Source: Gonapodya prolifera JEL478
Lineage: Eukaryota > Monoblepharomycota > Monoblepharidomycetes > Monoblepharidales > Gonapodyaceae
Length of the DNA stretch: 64,000 nucleotides
Direction: 5' to 3'
Assembly (NCBI GenBank): GCA_001574975.1
Contig: KQ965746.1
Location: forward strand, 381,812-445,811
Each line of letters opens with the position of its first letter. The stretch's first letter is position 1. Shown one piece after another: positions 44,157 through 55,555 of the stretch. The position numbers and the translations under genes were made by a program. A model generated the notes under the pieces. That model made no database searches. It was not told the origin of the DNA and was given only the letters and a program-made list of their open reading frames with translations.

Positions 44157-45751
44157 ATGTCGTGCACAGACGAAGCCCACAACCACGGCGGCGGCGGCGG
44201 AGGGTGCGTACGTGGGATACCATCGATCGCGCGGAGGCAACGCTCCATCCGCGGCTCCCAAATCCCCTGTTCACATACCCTTATCCAATTTCTGATTTCC
44301 CACCAGACACGGCCACTCTCACTCCCATGACCACGACCACTCCCACGACGGGCCGGACCGCGGCGCAGAGTTCACTCTCTTCAGACACATCGACGTGGAC
44401 AACGTCACGGCACTCAATGCCGACGCGACACCGCCGTCGGATGTGAAGACAGTGTTTAAGCCCTTGGATCAGAGGCTCGATGTGGAAAAGGTGAGAGTGC
44501 TAATGGGCGGGGGTGGCTTGGGTTTGGGGTATGTGCAGTGAATTGGTTACAAGAGGGCCAGGACAAGCAATTTTGCGTTTGGCAACTCTGCGTTTCGCTG
44601 TGGCAACCGGTGAACCGAACCGTCCTTGCGCTTCATGCGAGAACCCAAAGCGCCATGACCCTACTGTTCCCTCGCCTCCGCACTGTCACTGACCACTCTC
44701 CTCACATGCAGTACGTCGCCTCCGACGTAGACGACCAACTCATCGTACACATACCATTCACGGGATCCGTGCGAATAAAGTCGATATCGGTGCTGGGGAG
44801 CGGGGACGAGGCGCCAAAGGGAATGAAGGCGTGAGTGTGCGGTGCTTTGGGGGACGGGAGTTGGGTGAAGGATGCATTCGCGGAGAAGCGGAAGGTGGGA
44901 ACGGTCATATGGTAGCTGATTGAGTCCACTCCGGACTGTGGATGCGGCGTGGTAGGACGTGCTGGGAATCGATTGTTCAAGTTGAACGTGGTAGGACGTG
45001 CTGGGGGTCGAATGTTCGTGGTGACGTCGACACGCAGGCCACGTCCAACTTGAACATGGAAGTTCGACCGAATGGGGCATTACGATTGGTGGGCTCACAA
45101 AGGGGCCACGCGCGGGGCATGTTACGAATGGCAGGCGGCGGCCCTGTGCTGTAGGAATGGCCACCCCTTCATTCCCCGACCCCACTGACCCTTGCCCCGC
45201 ACCCGCACCCAGCTTCATCAACCGCCCCGACCTCGACTTCCCCTCGGCTGAGTCCACAACCGCGGACCAGGAGTGGGAAATGGTGCGACCGGAGTGGGCG
45301 GTCAGGGACGTGCCCGAGTACCAGACCAAGATGACGAAGTTCCAGGTGCGTTGAGCGTGGATGGAGGGGGGACGTGGCCGCGTGGTGGATTGCATGTATG
45401 GAAGGTGACTTAATATCACCCAACCCCCCACACCACCAGAACATCCGCCACCTGACCCTCTTCTTCACCGCCGCGCACGAGGCTGACACGTTACGGATCA
45501 CGTATATCGGGCTCAAGGGGGAGTGGTTCGAGGTGGGTCGGGCCAGCAAGGGGGTGGGGGGGNGGGGGGGGCTGGGGCTGGGTTTGCGTGCGTTGTGGCA
45601 GCGGACCTAACAAACACCAACCGGACTACATCTTCGACGACCCCCGCAGATAAAACGCGACCCGATCATCACGCTATACGAGCTCTCACCCAACCCTGCC
45701 GACCATGCGAAAGTCAAGAACGAGCTCGGTGTCGGGCACGGAGTCTCATAA
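44157..45751 (+). CDS. PITH-domain protein (PITHD1-like)
   Basis: Six exons: 44157-44203, 44307-44490, 44712-44830, 45213-45345, 45440-45532 and 45650-45751, giving 225 residues. The His-rich start (HGHSHSHDHDHSHDG) precedes DRGAEFTLFRHIDVDNVTAL, then ASDVDDQLIVHIPFTGSVRI, GSGDEAPKGMKAFINRPDL, FQNIRHLTLFF and DTLRITYIGLKGEWFE. This is a stand-alone PITH domain, the proteasome-interacting domain also found C-terminal to thioredoxin in TXNL1. No thioredoxin domain is present. The His/Asp-rich N-terminus could bind metal. One unresolved base (N) lies at 45563 inside the last intron, in a G run. Confidence 0.88.
44946..45060. repeat. Intronic direct and inverted repeats
   Basis: Within the third PITH intron, gtggtaggacgtgctggg occurs twice about 41 nt apart (about 44949 and 44990). 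Between the copies, gttcaagttgaacgtgg is matched on the opposite strand by ccacgtccaacttgaac at about 45040, so the segment can fold back. Confidence 0.55.
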
Positions 45752-45978
45752 TGTGGGGGTTAGGGACTTGGGACCAAGGGTGTGTGCTGGTGGCGTGACG
45801 TCGTATGTCGGTCGGACGGTGTACAGAATTTGTCGTTTGTTTCGGTAACCCTTGGGAAGGATTTTAGATTGTCTTGGTTTGGAACTTGTATTCCCGCCCA
45901 TTTTTTTGAGAAACCCCAATAATCGAAAACAATTGTCGAAACTATGCTGCTACCCTCCCCTCCAACCTCAAAACCACT

Positions 45979-47558
45979 TTAGCTAAACACGAACTCCCCG
46001 AACTTTCCGCCCCTCAGCGCCTCGACGCAGCCTTCAGGTAAGGGCCCGCGAGGGCGACGAACGTAAGTCACACGGTGAGTTGGGTGGGTGGGGTGAGGGG
46101 ATGAGTCTGGAGGTGCGGAGGGACATGGGGTGAGCGCCATGTGGGTTGGGGGCAGAAAGCAGATCCGTGCAAAGTTCCCTGGCACCTCTCCGTCCCTCTC
46201 GACCCACATCAGCTTCACTCTCACACCTCGCGACACACACAACACACAACGCCCGTCTTTCCTCGCATCCAAAAACACTCACAGCTCGTCACGCCATAGT
46301 ACCTGCACATCACGTGTCCCGCCAATCTCACGAACGGGTCGTCAACGCGCCAGGCCAGGACCGAGTCTGCGGCTGCAACTGCTGCCATGGTGGGTTTGGA
46401 AGCAGGAGCAGAAGAAGAGGGAGCCGGAGGAGGAGTTGATGGGACGAGCTCCCAACCGTCCTCGTCCTCGCTCGACGCAGAGGCCGAATAGGACTCGGAG
46501 TCAGATTCGGAGACTGAATCGGTCCGACGCGTCTTCCGTCTTGGCACGGGCGCCTTCTTCTCAATCGCACCACTGCCAACGCTGCTCCGCACGCTCTGCC
46601 CCTTGGCGAGAAACTCCGCCAACTGGTCCTCCATCGCCGTCACAGCGGCTCCAATCTGCGCCTCCATACGCCTCATCCCGCGCACGGCTGCTATGTCTTG
46701 CCTGCTGAGATTGTGCGGGCCAGGCGTCGGAGTCGGTGCGGGGTGGGTGCTGAGACCTCGAAGAGTCGGTAGCGATGGAAGCGTGGACAGCGCGTCAACC
46801 CGCCGCGCGAGGGCAGGGTCTGACGCGAGGATGGTGAATGCGGACGGCGTGTGCAGGTGGTTGTGTGCGCCGGGGGAGTAGTCGCTCGGTATGACGTCGG
46901 CTGAGGTTGGGTGTAAGGGGTGGTGGATGAAGTGGGCGTTCTGGGTGGGGCGGGGTGGAGAAGAAGGAAAGTTTAAGTGAGAAATGAAGGGAAGACGGGC
47001 GGCAGAAAAAGAGAAAGGAAGTCAGAAATATTGAAGATGCTAACAGCGACTGGGAAGCACAATGAACGGGCGAGTAGGAAAGTGGAGACACAGATCCTCA
47101 TTGACGAAACTTGAGTCAGCATACACACCGGGTGTGCATTTACAACTCTAAAATTTCTGAACCGGCGTTTCTGTGTCTCCTTCGTAAACACACCGTCACC
47201 CCCCTCGCCCACAGAAACCCCCACACCCACCTCCCACCGCTGTCTCCTACGCGACCCGATTCTCGAGCCAGGCGGGGTCTTCTTTGAAAGCGAGTTTCTG
47301 TGCATCTTGGGGTCCCACGAAGGGTTGTGGGGGACCACTGCAACGGGAGTCACTTTGATCACGGGGACGGACTGGGGGGACGTGCGAGGGACACGTGGAG
47401 GGAGAGAGGGTGCGGAGAGAAGAGTGGAAAGAGGGGATGCGAGATGGATGGAAGGGCTTGCGGTGGATATGGGGATTGGAGCGGGAATTGGAATTGCGGA
47501 AATCCCATCCAGAAAGCAGCACGCACACAGTATTGCCAGTCGAATCCTCGATCGCCAT
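45979..47558 (-). CDS. Hypothetical protein with acidic Ser tract
   Basis: Four exons assembled: MAIEDSTGNT from ATG 47556-47558; a basic exon ending KRRFRNFRVVNAHP (about 47130-47365); a long exon (about 46265-46940) starting NAHFIHHPLHPTS with HTPSAFTILASDPALARRVD and RRMEAQIGAAVTAMEDQLAE, then a Ser/Glu/Asp tract; and a final exon reading YVRRPRGPLPEGCVEALR to stop 45979. The frame joins at each splice. The RRMEAQIG helix looks like a short coiled coil. No known family was recognised. The first intron boundary is the least certain. Confidence 0.55.
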
Positions 47559-48164
47559 TCTTTTCTCGCTGCGCTTTTGCTTTCTTTCTCTCTGTCTGGG
47601 TGTGTGTGTGTCGCTATGCGCGCGTCCGCTGCTCGATCGCTGATATCCTCGTGACTCTCGCCAACTCGTGTGACCGCTGTGCCACACATGATTTCCAGAC
47701 TCCGATTTGGAGGGTGAAACTCGTTTAGCGTTTATCCGCGCTGTTTGTTTGTTTATTACGAAACTCTCTGACGATAAACCTTTCTGGAATGAATTGAGAC
47801 AAGTGATGAATTGGGACACGTAACACCTTCATCATCACCATCAAAAATTGAGGTCATTAGACACACCCCTCCGTTCCCCCCGACCATCTCCCCCTTGCTG
47901 CTCTATCAAAGGGACTTCGGTCTGATCCCAACTCCCCATATCTCATGTCTCGAAAGTCGTCTCACACAAGCATGTAAAGTCGCGATCCCTTCCCCTCGCA
48001 AAATGGCACATTTCCCAGTAGAAATAGGCTGATTACATAGAGATGAGGCGCGAAATGGCTCGAGGATCCCATGGTCATGTCGGTGGCCGCAGCCTGCACA
48101 TTCTTCGCCCCACAGTGCAGGTCACGGCATTCGCAGCTGCTGCTTGCTGAATGTTTTTTTGCCG
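47559..48164. other. Divergent promoter region
   Basis: Between the hypothetical gene (minus) and the F-box-like gene (plus). No clear feature was seen. Confidence 0.35.
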
Positions 48165-49741
48165 ATGGGCCAAATGTTCACTCGATCACTGCAGCTGCCA
48201 CGTCGACAGAGTACGGCTTTCCTTGTGGAGCTCTTGACCCGAATCTTCCCATTTCTCCCGCCACGGGATTTGCTCGCCTCTGTCCCGGCTGTTTGCCGCC
48301 ACTGGCGTGCAATTTTCACCAATGCACTCGACGAACAAGGCAGGGGAAGGTTCCTTTCGAAGTCCATCTGCAATCCAAGTGGGTGGCGGCCGACGTCCCG
48401 GACCTCACGTAGTTCCACAACGTCACCAGACTGGCAGGTTCTGGAAATAATGTTGTGGGACGCATTGTGGCAGGCACGGCGAGTCCCGGGGATTACTGGC
48501 CATTCTTCACCAGGCCGCGTGGGGGACTGGAAGAACTGGAGAGCTTTCTTTCCCAGCGCATTGCTTCTCCCAGAAGGTTCAACAGGTCCATTGGAGCGAT
48601 TGTCACGAGTGTGACTGTTTCAGTGCACGAGGTGAACAGGAGTGCCCCAAGTGCGGAGAGTCTGCTTCTCTGGCCACCCCCCCGAAAGATCGTGATCTGC
48701 GACAAGACGTGCCGACGTTGAAATCCATTTCTCATTCTCATTGCGACGTCGGTGCTGTGGAATGTGTCAAAGTTTTGGTTCCCAGTCAACGCCAAAGCGT
48801 TGTTGCTGTGGATGATATTGTAGCGGCGTTTCCAAATGTTTGCAATATGTGGTATGATTTTGGGGCACAACTGTGGAAGATTGCCGACCCGTACCAACGG
48901 GATGGGGATTCTGCGAATGCGAAACCCAACAGAACCCCCTCATCAGACGACTGCGCCCGCCTGGTGGTACAGTGCTTCATTTGGACGTGTGGGTGCTACG
49001 TCATTTTGTTGCGACGTTCCCCAACCCGGAGAGTCTGGGCACGGTGCGCGTGTGGGTGCGCGTGTGGGTGCGCGAACGCACCCCACCCTGCTGAAAATCG
49101 ACCACGTGGGCAAACCCTACATCGCAGCTATTCCTGGACTGTGCGAAGAGTTCTTGAACATGTATGCGGCGTCGTGGCCGACCTCCACCACCCAACCCTT
49201 TTCGCTGAGCTCCCTTCGCAGCATTCGTTGCTCGTGCGGCGACATCTTCTCCTTGTCTGACGAGCAGCAGGAGCACCCATCGGACTTGCTTGCCCTTCTT
49301 GCCACACACTGCTCCGCTATCGAGCGCGTGGACCTCGAAGCTTGCCGTATCGGACAATACCGTTGGCAGTGCCCCATTCACACACCGACAGACGCTATTA
49401 CTGGACTCGATCGCCAATGAAGCCGCAGCAGCGTGGTGGATGCTCTTAACCTGCTTCTGCCATCGCTGAAGAAAGTCCGGTTGTGTGCGTGGCGGCACGG
49501 TGAACGAGGGTGTGACCTTCCCGTTTGGGCAACGGAGCCGTTGCATGATGACGTGAAGCGCATCTTTGGGATGTTTGTGTGCGAACTCGCCAGTGGATTA
49601 ATGCAACGGGGCGTGAAGTTCGAGGACGAGGAGGGACATTTGGAGGAACAGGGTGTGGGATGGAGGTTGGAAAGTCCGAAAGCGAAAGTACTCGTTGGGA
49701 AGTTACGTGTTGCGCTGGGACCCCGCATTTGGTGGGATTGA
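48165..49741 (+). CDS. F-box-like protein, exon structure unresolved
   Basis: The frame from ATG 48165 (MGQMFTRSLQLPRRQ) contains an F-box-like block, AFLVELLTRIFPFLPPRDLL then VCRHWRAIF. Coding-looking segments then appear in different frames: ASPGDYWPFFTRPRGGLEEL (about 48480-48540), VVAVDDIVAAFPNVCNMWYD (48800-48860), LLKIDHVGKPYIAAIPGLCE (49090-49150) and DDVKRIFGMFVCELASGLM (49550-49610), ending at stop 49741. This suggests several introns, or frame damage, that I could not place cleanly. F-box proteins are substrate adaptors of SCF ubiquitin ligases. It may be a pseudogene. Confidence 0.5.
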
Positions 49742-50614
49742 ATCCGAAGCAGAAGCAGGGGTGGTGTCGTCAGATGAGTTTTCGGGAAGACCACCTTGGG
49801 GTCGTCATTGTTGCTCAATGATGCCTCCCCCTCTCTCACATTTTTTTGTACCCTTCCTAAGCCCACGTCACACTGGAATACGTTGTTATTTTTTTTTTTT
49901 TTTGACTTAATTCTGTAATGAGCAATTAAATTCACATAAAATAGACGCGCATTACGTCGGACGGATGTCAAATGCTCTCCTTCGAGTTGAACATCTCAGA
50001 CTGAACTGTTGATAATCTTCACAGACAATCACAACCAAACACGCGCAAGATCCTATGACACCTCCATTGACCGCGCTGGCACGACACAACCGGGTCAAGC
50101 GGAATTACATATCGCGCGGCTCCTCCACTGACCCGTCGGGTGACCTAATTCGTTATCCTCCTCGTGACTCCTCATCTGCACCAACCTGCTGTTCGAGATA
50201 CGGCAATGCCGCGTGCTTCCGCTGATAGTGGTCTGAGCCTGCAGTGTGAGCCCGTCTAGCGGCCGGAAGCTTCGACATCTGCTTCTCAGGTCCGTTGGGT
50301 TCTGGGCTCACTGGGTACCCAACCTCGACGCCGGCTCCAACACCCTCCCAAAGGCCCCAGACAGATAAACTCTATGAAATTTAACTCACCAATCCCGGCG
50401 GGAAGATGACGACGCCAAGACGAGCGTCAACAAGTTTACCCTGCCGACTTTACCCGTTTATCCTTCTTTGGCCGCCCGCCCGAGAATACCCGACATCTGG
50501 TTCCTAAAAAGAGTCCAACGCGGATTTCAGTGCACGTTTACTATTCTTTGGTGCAACGTTGCCCACCGCATGGGGATCGGCACTCGGTCGTGGGAGAGAA
50601 ATCGCGGGTGGATG
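49742..50614. other. Intergenic
   Basis: Contains a T-run near 49890-49904. No convincing gene or RNA was recognised. Confidence 0.4.
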
Positions 50615-52071
50615 ATGCCTCGGGGCACAATCGTCAGACCAGGTGAGATTCCTGTTCCTGTGCGCACCTCAGCGGACTCGGTGAAACCTCAGTTTCCGCT
50701 TCTGTTTTCACCATCGATACATCGATACTGGCTAAATCAAATGTCAATGCAGTATTCCTGTTCCTGCTCCTGCTATGCATCGCGCCTGCGTACTCCGTCC
50801 CCACGTCCACAAACACGACCGCATCAACGGCATTTTCAGCGTCTTTGTCACCAACTCCGATACCGGGAAATGACCCCGAAGCCGACTCTGATAACGCGTC
50901 CGACTTCTGGTTCTCCAACCCAAATCTGGCTAGCACTGTCTGGCTCGCCGGCGTGGCAGTGTTCTTTGTCTTATGTATCGCTGGTGGCGTCTTGATGTGT
51001 GCAGTCGGTGGTGTGAGACGATGGGTGGTGGGTATTGACTCAGCGTGTGGTAGGACCTTTTGGCGGCTGATACCCACCTTCTTTTCTCTACGCATGCGTG
51101 CACATCGGCGTTCGATGATGCACATCCTTCAGTACGCCCGAACTCACCTTGCCGCCCTGCGCACCCAAAACCGTGCCCTGTACCGCCACATCATTTTCAC
51201 GGGCGAGACCATCGACCCGCCGCCTGCATGGGATCCGTCTCCGACACGCCGCACACTGGACCCCGCCCGCCTGCAAATGTGGGCTGTGACGCGCGTGGCC
51301 TCGGGCAACGTCTCTGCACACCTCGCCAGCAAGGACCCAGACGCCGCATCGCCACCACCTCAACCACGGTCAACATCGGCGCGCCTCACGTCCCACGCAT
51401 CCATCCTCTCCACCCTCTCCACCCTCTCCACCCTCACGTCGCCCCCCGCTTGCCCAATCTGCCTGGACCCGCTGAGACAACCGGGCGTATCGGTGCGCAT
51501 CCTTCCGTGTGGTCACAGGTTCCACACAGAATGCGTCGACAGCTGGTTGGTGCGGTGGGCGGGCGTGTGTCCCATGTGTAGGCGGGACTTTACAGACGCA
51601 GACGCAAACACAGACGCAGGGGTAGCGGCAGGCGCGAGTACGGGTGGTGGAGGCAGAGAGGCACAAGCGGAAGGATCCGTCCCCCACATTGCGCCGCTGT
51701 CCATCGTGGCGCGGTTCGTGCACAGGCTGAGACTCCGGCGGGGTGGGGGTGGGACCACTAACGTCACGGTGCGAGCCGGAGACAGCGAGGGGCATCCGCT
51801 CGCTGAGAGAAGTGTGGAGACCGAGGCAGAGGCAGAGGCTGTGGAAGAAACAGTGGCGCAGTGTGCAGGGGCAGCAGAACCAGCGCGACTTGAGAGTGAA
51901 CCGGAAGCAGGAGCAGGGACCGTGGGGGAGGTGCACGCGGACGAACAAGTGGCGGTGGCGGAACACGAACACGAACAGAAAATCGACGCCGGGTGGGAGG
52001 TTGTTGGGCGACACAGTGACGCGGAAACGTCCGCGTTGGAGCACGAACAGGGTGAAAGGGGAGACGCGTGA
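50615..52071 (+). CDS. Secretory/membrane RING-H2 ubiquitin ligase
   Basis: Two exons (50615-50642 and 50753-52071) give 448 residues. Splicing creates a signal peptide, MPRGTIVRPVFLFLLLLCIA, ending near APAYS; the hydrophobic core lies across the junction and supports this start. A second hydrophobic helix, VWLAGVAVFFVLCIAGGVLM, follows (about 50940-51000), then a cytosolic region with the RING-H2 finger CPICLDPLRQPG, LPCGHRFHTECVDSW and CPMCRRDF (about 51450-51595), with all eight ligands present. The C-terminal 160 residues are Ala/Glu/Gly-rich. The architecture resembles membrane-anchored PA-TM-RING-type E3s without an evident PA domain. A short STL tripeptide repeat precedes the finger. 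Confidence 0.85.
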
Positions 52072-52190
52072 TGCAAATGCCAAATTTGAGTGTCGCGTGT
52101 GGTGCGGTCCGGCTATGGAGCGTAATTTTGTTCGAGTGACGCCATCACGCTGGTATTAATGTTTGTCGTCCCACAAATACGGTGGAGGCG

Positions 52191-52500
52191 TCAGACTCTC
52201 TGTTTTATAATTTCATTATATATATTTTGCAATACCACTTTAAATGCTGAAAACTTTGACGGATGACGTTCATGTGAGACATTCCGAATGATGATATCGC
52301 GAACCTGCACTTTGCCGTTCCCACCGATGGGTCGCGTTCACCGACCTTCTCGTTCAAACACCTTCTTTAATACTCTCCCAGTGTTCCGCTTACAAGCTCA
52401 ATTTCGGCGTCCTGCAGACAATGTACCACCTGCTTGTCAAGATCCACAAGCTCGACGTCAGTTCCAAACATGTTTGGTGCGGAGAGGTACGGGATTACGT
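52191..52500 (-). CDS. Possible terminal exons of an unknown gene
   Basis: A frame containing LSAPNMFGTDVELVDLDKQ (about 52430-52495) reaches a donor gtaagc at 52388-52393. It can join in frame at 52304 to VRDIIIRNVSHERHP and a stop at 52191. The last exon overlaps AT-rich DNA that could equally be untranslated. No family was recognised and no upstream exon found. Confidence 0.25.
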
Positions 52501-53654
52501 CGGAGTATGGGGAAGAATATGAGAGGGTATGTGAGCGGGGGAGAATAAAGGAGAGGCACTTTCTCCCTCGGCGTGGGTGGGTGGCAAAGCCGGCCGGTAG
52601 TTTGGGCGTTTGCATTGGGTGGTATGCAGGAGAAGCTTGAGCGGTTCCGTACGGGTTGAGCCGGGGTTTGGAGGTGGAACATGAATGGTCATCACTTTGC
52701 ATTTATTGAAAAATGACAGTGCTTTAGTCTGCAATGAGCCCCCTGCTTATCAATCAAGTTGCAGATGCATCATGTGCTCAACAACAATCATAGTATGGGG
52801 ACGGGCAAAAAGCGATCTGGACAAAATCAAGAAATACGACTGCACATAGAAAAGGCTGCGCGGGCGTTGTTTCGTATTCACAGCCTCCAGGCGTCGGTCG
52901 TCCAGGGAAGCCCAAATGGGAGGGGTTCCAGGCCCGCACAACCTCCCCCGGCGACGCGCTGGGGCTCCCAAGCTACGCGAGTACATGTTGATGTGCGTAT
53001 TAAGTCTGTGAAGATAACTTGAGAGTCGAGAGTCGTCATATGAGTGACGAGACGGAACCCCGAGGAAACACAGAAGGCACTAGGGTGCGCGCAGGAACGG
53101 CGTGAGACGAGTCATTGATGCGGTGAAGACATGCGTCAGCTCAATAAACATTGACCGCAGATGCTAGGAAGAGCGCAGACTCACCGAATGCTCGGGGTAC
53201 AACTTGCAGACACCTCCCGACACCTGCCGACACCTGCACGGAGACCTTGCTTACCTGCGTCGTCGCCGGGCGGCGCATCACTGGCCCTGGCACTTCCGCC
53301 GCTCATGCGACACTCCCTATGCAAATTGGACTCTTTATATTCGTTACATTCTTTTAAATGCAAACCTTACCATTCTACGCCTGTGACACTGGGAGTGTCA
53401 CTTCCGCGCCCGCAGAGAGCAGATAGCTTGACACGAATGTATCAGAATACAATACAGGGACTCGCGCTGTCCCTCGTCTCACCCTGACACGGTATCTGAT
53501 GCGGAAACCTAAAAGCCTATGCAACCCAACCACTCATTCACCTTCTACTGCGCCACTGCTTTGCCACCCTAAGGGCACGCTCCGACCCACACCTCGGTGA
53601 ACGGTAAGTTCGCATGTCGACCGTGACAGCGCCCTTCCATAATGCAGCACTTAC

Positions 53655-54530
53655 GCCATCCTCGATTTCTTGGCTTTCAAGCAAATCAATAACTGTTCGG
53701 TTGTCCTTAATTCTTGGCGGCTCCCCACACAGTTGTCGACCAATGGTTACAACGCCATTGACGAGATTGGCAAAAGTCACACTTGGATTCTCCTGAAGAT
53801 ACTTTGCGAGAATAAATGCCGCTTCTTGTTCATCACTTTCGTATGAAGGAGGAATCTCAAAATCGTCGTGTGATCCCTCATCGTTGTCACTTGCGATTTT
53901 TGAAATGGTATTCGTTCAAGTGGTTGTCGCAATTATCCATCTGATTCGTCACTAGGTTGCACATACACGTTCTCAAATTCGTAGACAGGCCACGGATGAT
54001 CGTCCTTCCGGGCAAGTTTAATGGAAGTGTGACGCATTGGCGGGCAGATGCACCAAATCACGTCTGTCTTTTGCGAAGAGATGGCGCATTTGGTCAGTGC
54101 TAACGGCACCGATGGACGATATGTGTGATAGAAGCCCAGAGAAGGTTGGTCACGAGACTACGGCTTTTTTTGACCACAGACGCCAACCTTGACCCCGCTG
54201 GGAAATTTTGAGAACGGGCATAGGAAAATGTGGGGTTGGAGAAGGTGATGGGCACGCTTCTGATGAGGGACCCCAAAAAGGGTGTGGAAGGGGACAGGTA
54301 GAGTGGGGGGATGACTGGAGACACAAACATAAAACTTTCTACATGCAACGGGGAAAGTGGGGCAAGTCGCGTGAGGCACGAGGGTCTGCAATTTTTGAGA
54401 AGATAACGTCGACCTTTCCAAAGTTGAGGTAGGGAGGTGCAGTAAAGACTTCAGCAGTACAAGTGTCTGCTCCAGCCTCAGTAGCAACGTCGATTCGTAA
54501 TAGAGATGGAGGGATGAGGATGGGAAACGA
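53655..54530 (-). CDS. Hypothetical multi-exon gene, ends unresolved
   Basis: Three coding-looking blocks in order on minus: LLRIDVATEAGADTC to KVDVIFSKIADPRASRDLPH (about 54350-54510); LGFYHT through KTDVIWCICPPMRHTSIKLA and DDHPWPVYEFEN (about 53965-54150); and, after a gtatgt intron, NDEGSHDDFEIPPSYESDEQ, EAAFILAKYLQENPS and NRTVIDLLESQEIEDG to a donor gtaagt at 53649-53654. Frame joins across the second intron are good. The start and the 3' exons were not found. It may connect to the possible exons at 52.2-52.5 kb. No recognised domain. Confidence 0.35.
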
Positions 54531-54639
54531 GTAGCAAGCGCAGTCAACACTCCATAATGCTGTTAGCACCACCTATCATGCTGGAGCCTGTAAGAGTATC
54601 TCTTGTTGCGATGTCATCCCGATGGAGGTAATTAATGAT

Positions 54640-55235
54640 GACAGTGCGCCAAAAAGTAGAAGAGATGTAGAGCAGCAAAGGGATGTGTTGTACGAAGATA
54701 CAGATGATGTGAAAGTGTACCGATGGTTTCGAAAGAACTGGAAGCTCTTGGCAGCGTCTGGTTCCCCCACTCGTGGTGAAAGGACATCACAGTGAAGTTG
54801 AGTGATGATGACGATGCGCCCAAAAAGGTAAGGACACGAAGAAAACGCAGGTTGGCATGGTGCAGAAATACAAACAAGCCACCTACGCAAACTGTTCCCA
54901 TTCAGACAAAAATAGTGGCAGGACAAGCATCAATTCAACAAAGTTGACGATGACGAGTCACCAAAAAAGGCAAGTCAGGCGAGACAATACAGGTGGAAGG
55001 GACACACAAATACAAGGTAAGGACACGCGCGCAGCTGCGCCCAAGTAGAAAAGAATGATGATGGTACAATCTCAATTCAGTTCAGTTGACGATGCCTACG
55101 TCACCCAAAAGGTCAAGCCAGGCGAGACGACACAGGTGGGCCTGGTACGGAAATGCTCCAAAGGGCCACGCACGCATGCAGCGCCGTGAAGTGAGGACTG
55201 GGGAGCGATGACGGTGCCTTCCCAAAAAGAAAGGA
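54640..55235. repeat. Degenerate direct repeats
   Basis: Copies of a unit of roughly 75 nt, centred on gttgacgatg, caccaaaaaggcaag, cgagac and acaggtgg, recur at about 54795-54870, 54940-55015 and 55082-55160. Partial copies lie near 54630-54660 and 55205-55235. Spacing is about 140 nt. The string aaggtaaggacacg occurs at two positions. Copies are diverged by eye to roughly three quarters identity. Confidence 0.5.
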
Positions 55236-55555
55236 GCGGGGAGCGTTTATTCAGGCGCATCTCGATCTAGTGTGAGGGTGGAGCGAGTTGCCGGCGGAAG
55301 GGAAGGGTGGAGTGAGTGTGGGAGTGTGGTGATGGGAAGAAGGAGAGTTTCTGATGGTGCAACAAAAGGCGAATTCGCAGACATGGCTACCACACCAACA
55401 AATAAATCTACAATCAGCTTCTTTACTTTACCCATGACTTCATTTTTATTCTGCAGAGACGGCAACTGTTGCAGCCGCGGTGAGGATGCAAGGGATGCAA
55501 GCTCGCTCGCAAAGACCACAGCAACCGTCTCTCCCCCTCCATCGCCCCACGCAGG
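55236..55555. other. Upstream region of lipoyl synthase
   Basis: Leader region. Open frames here are short and not accepted as genes. Confidence 0.35.
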
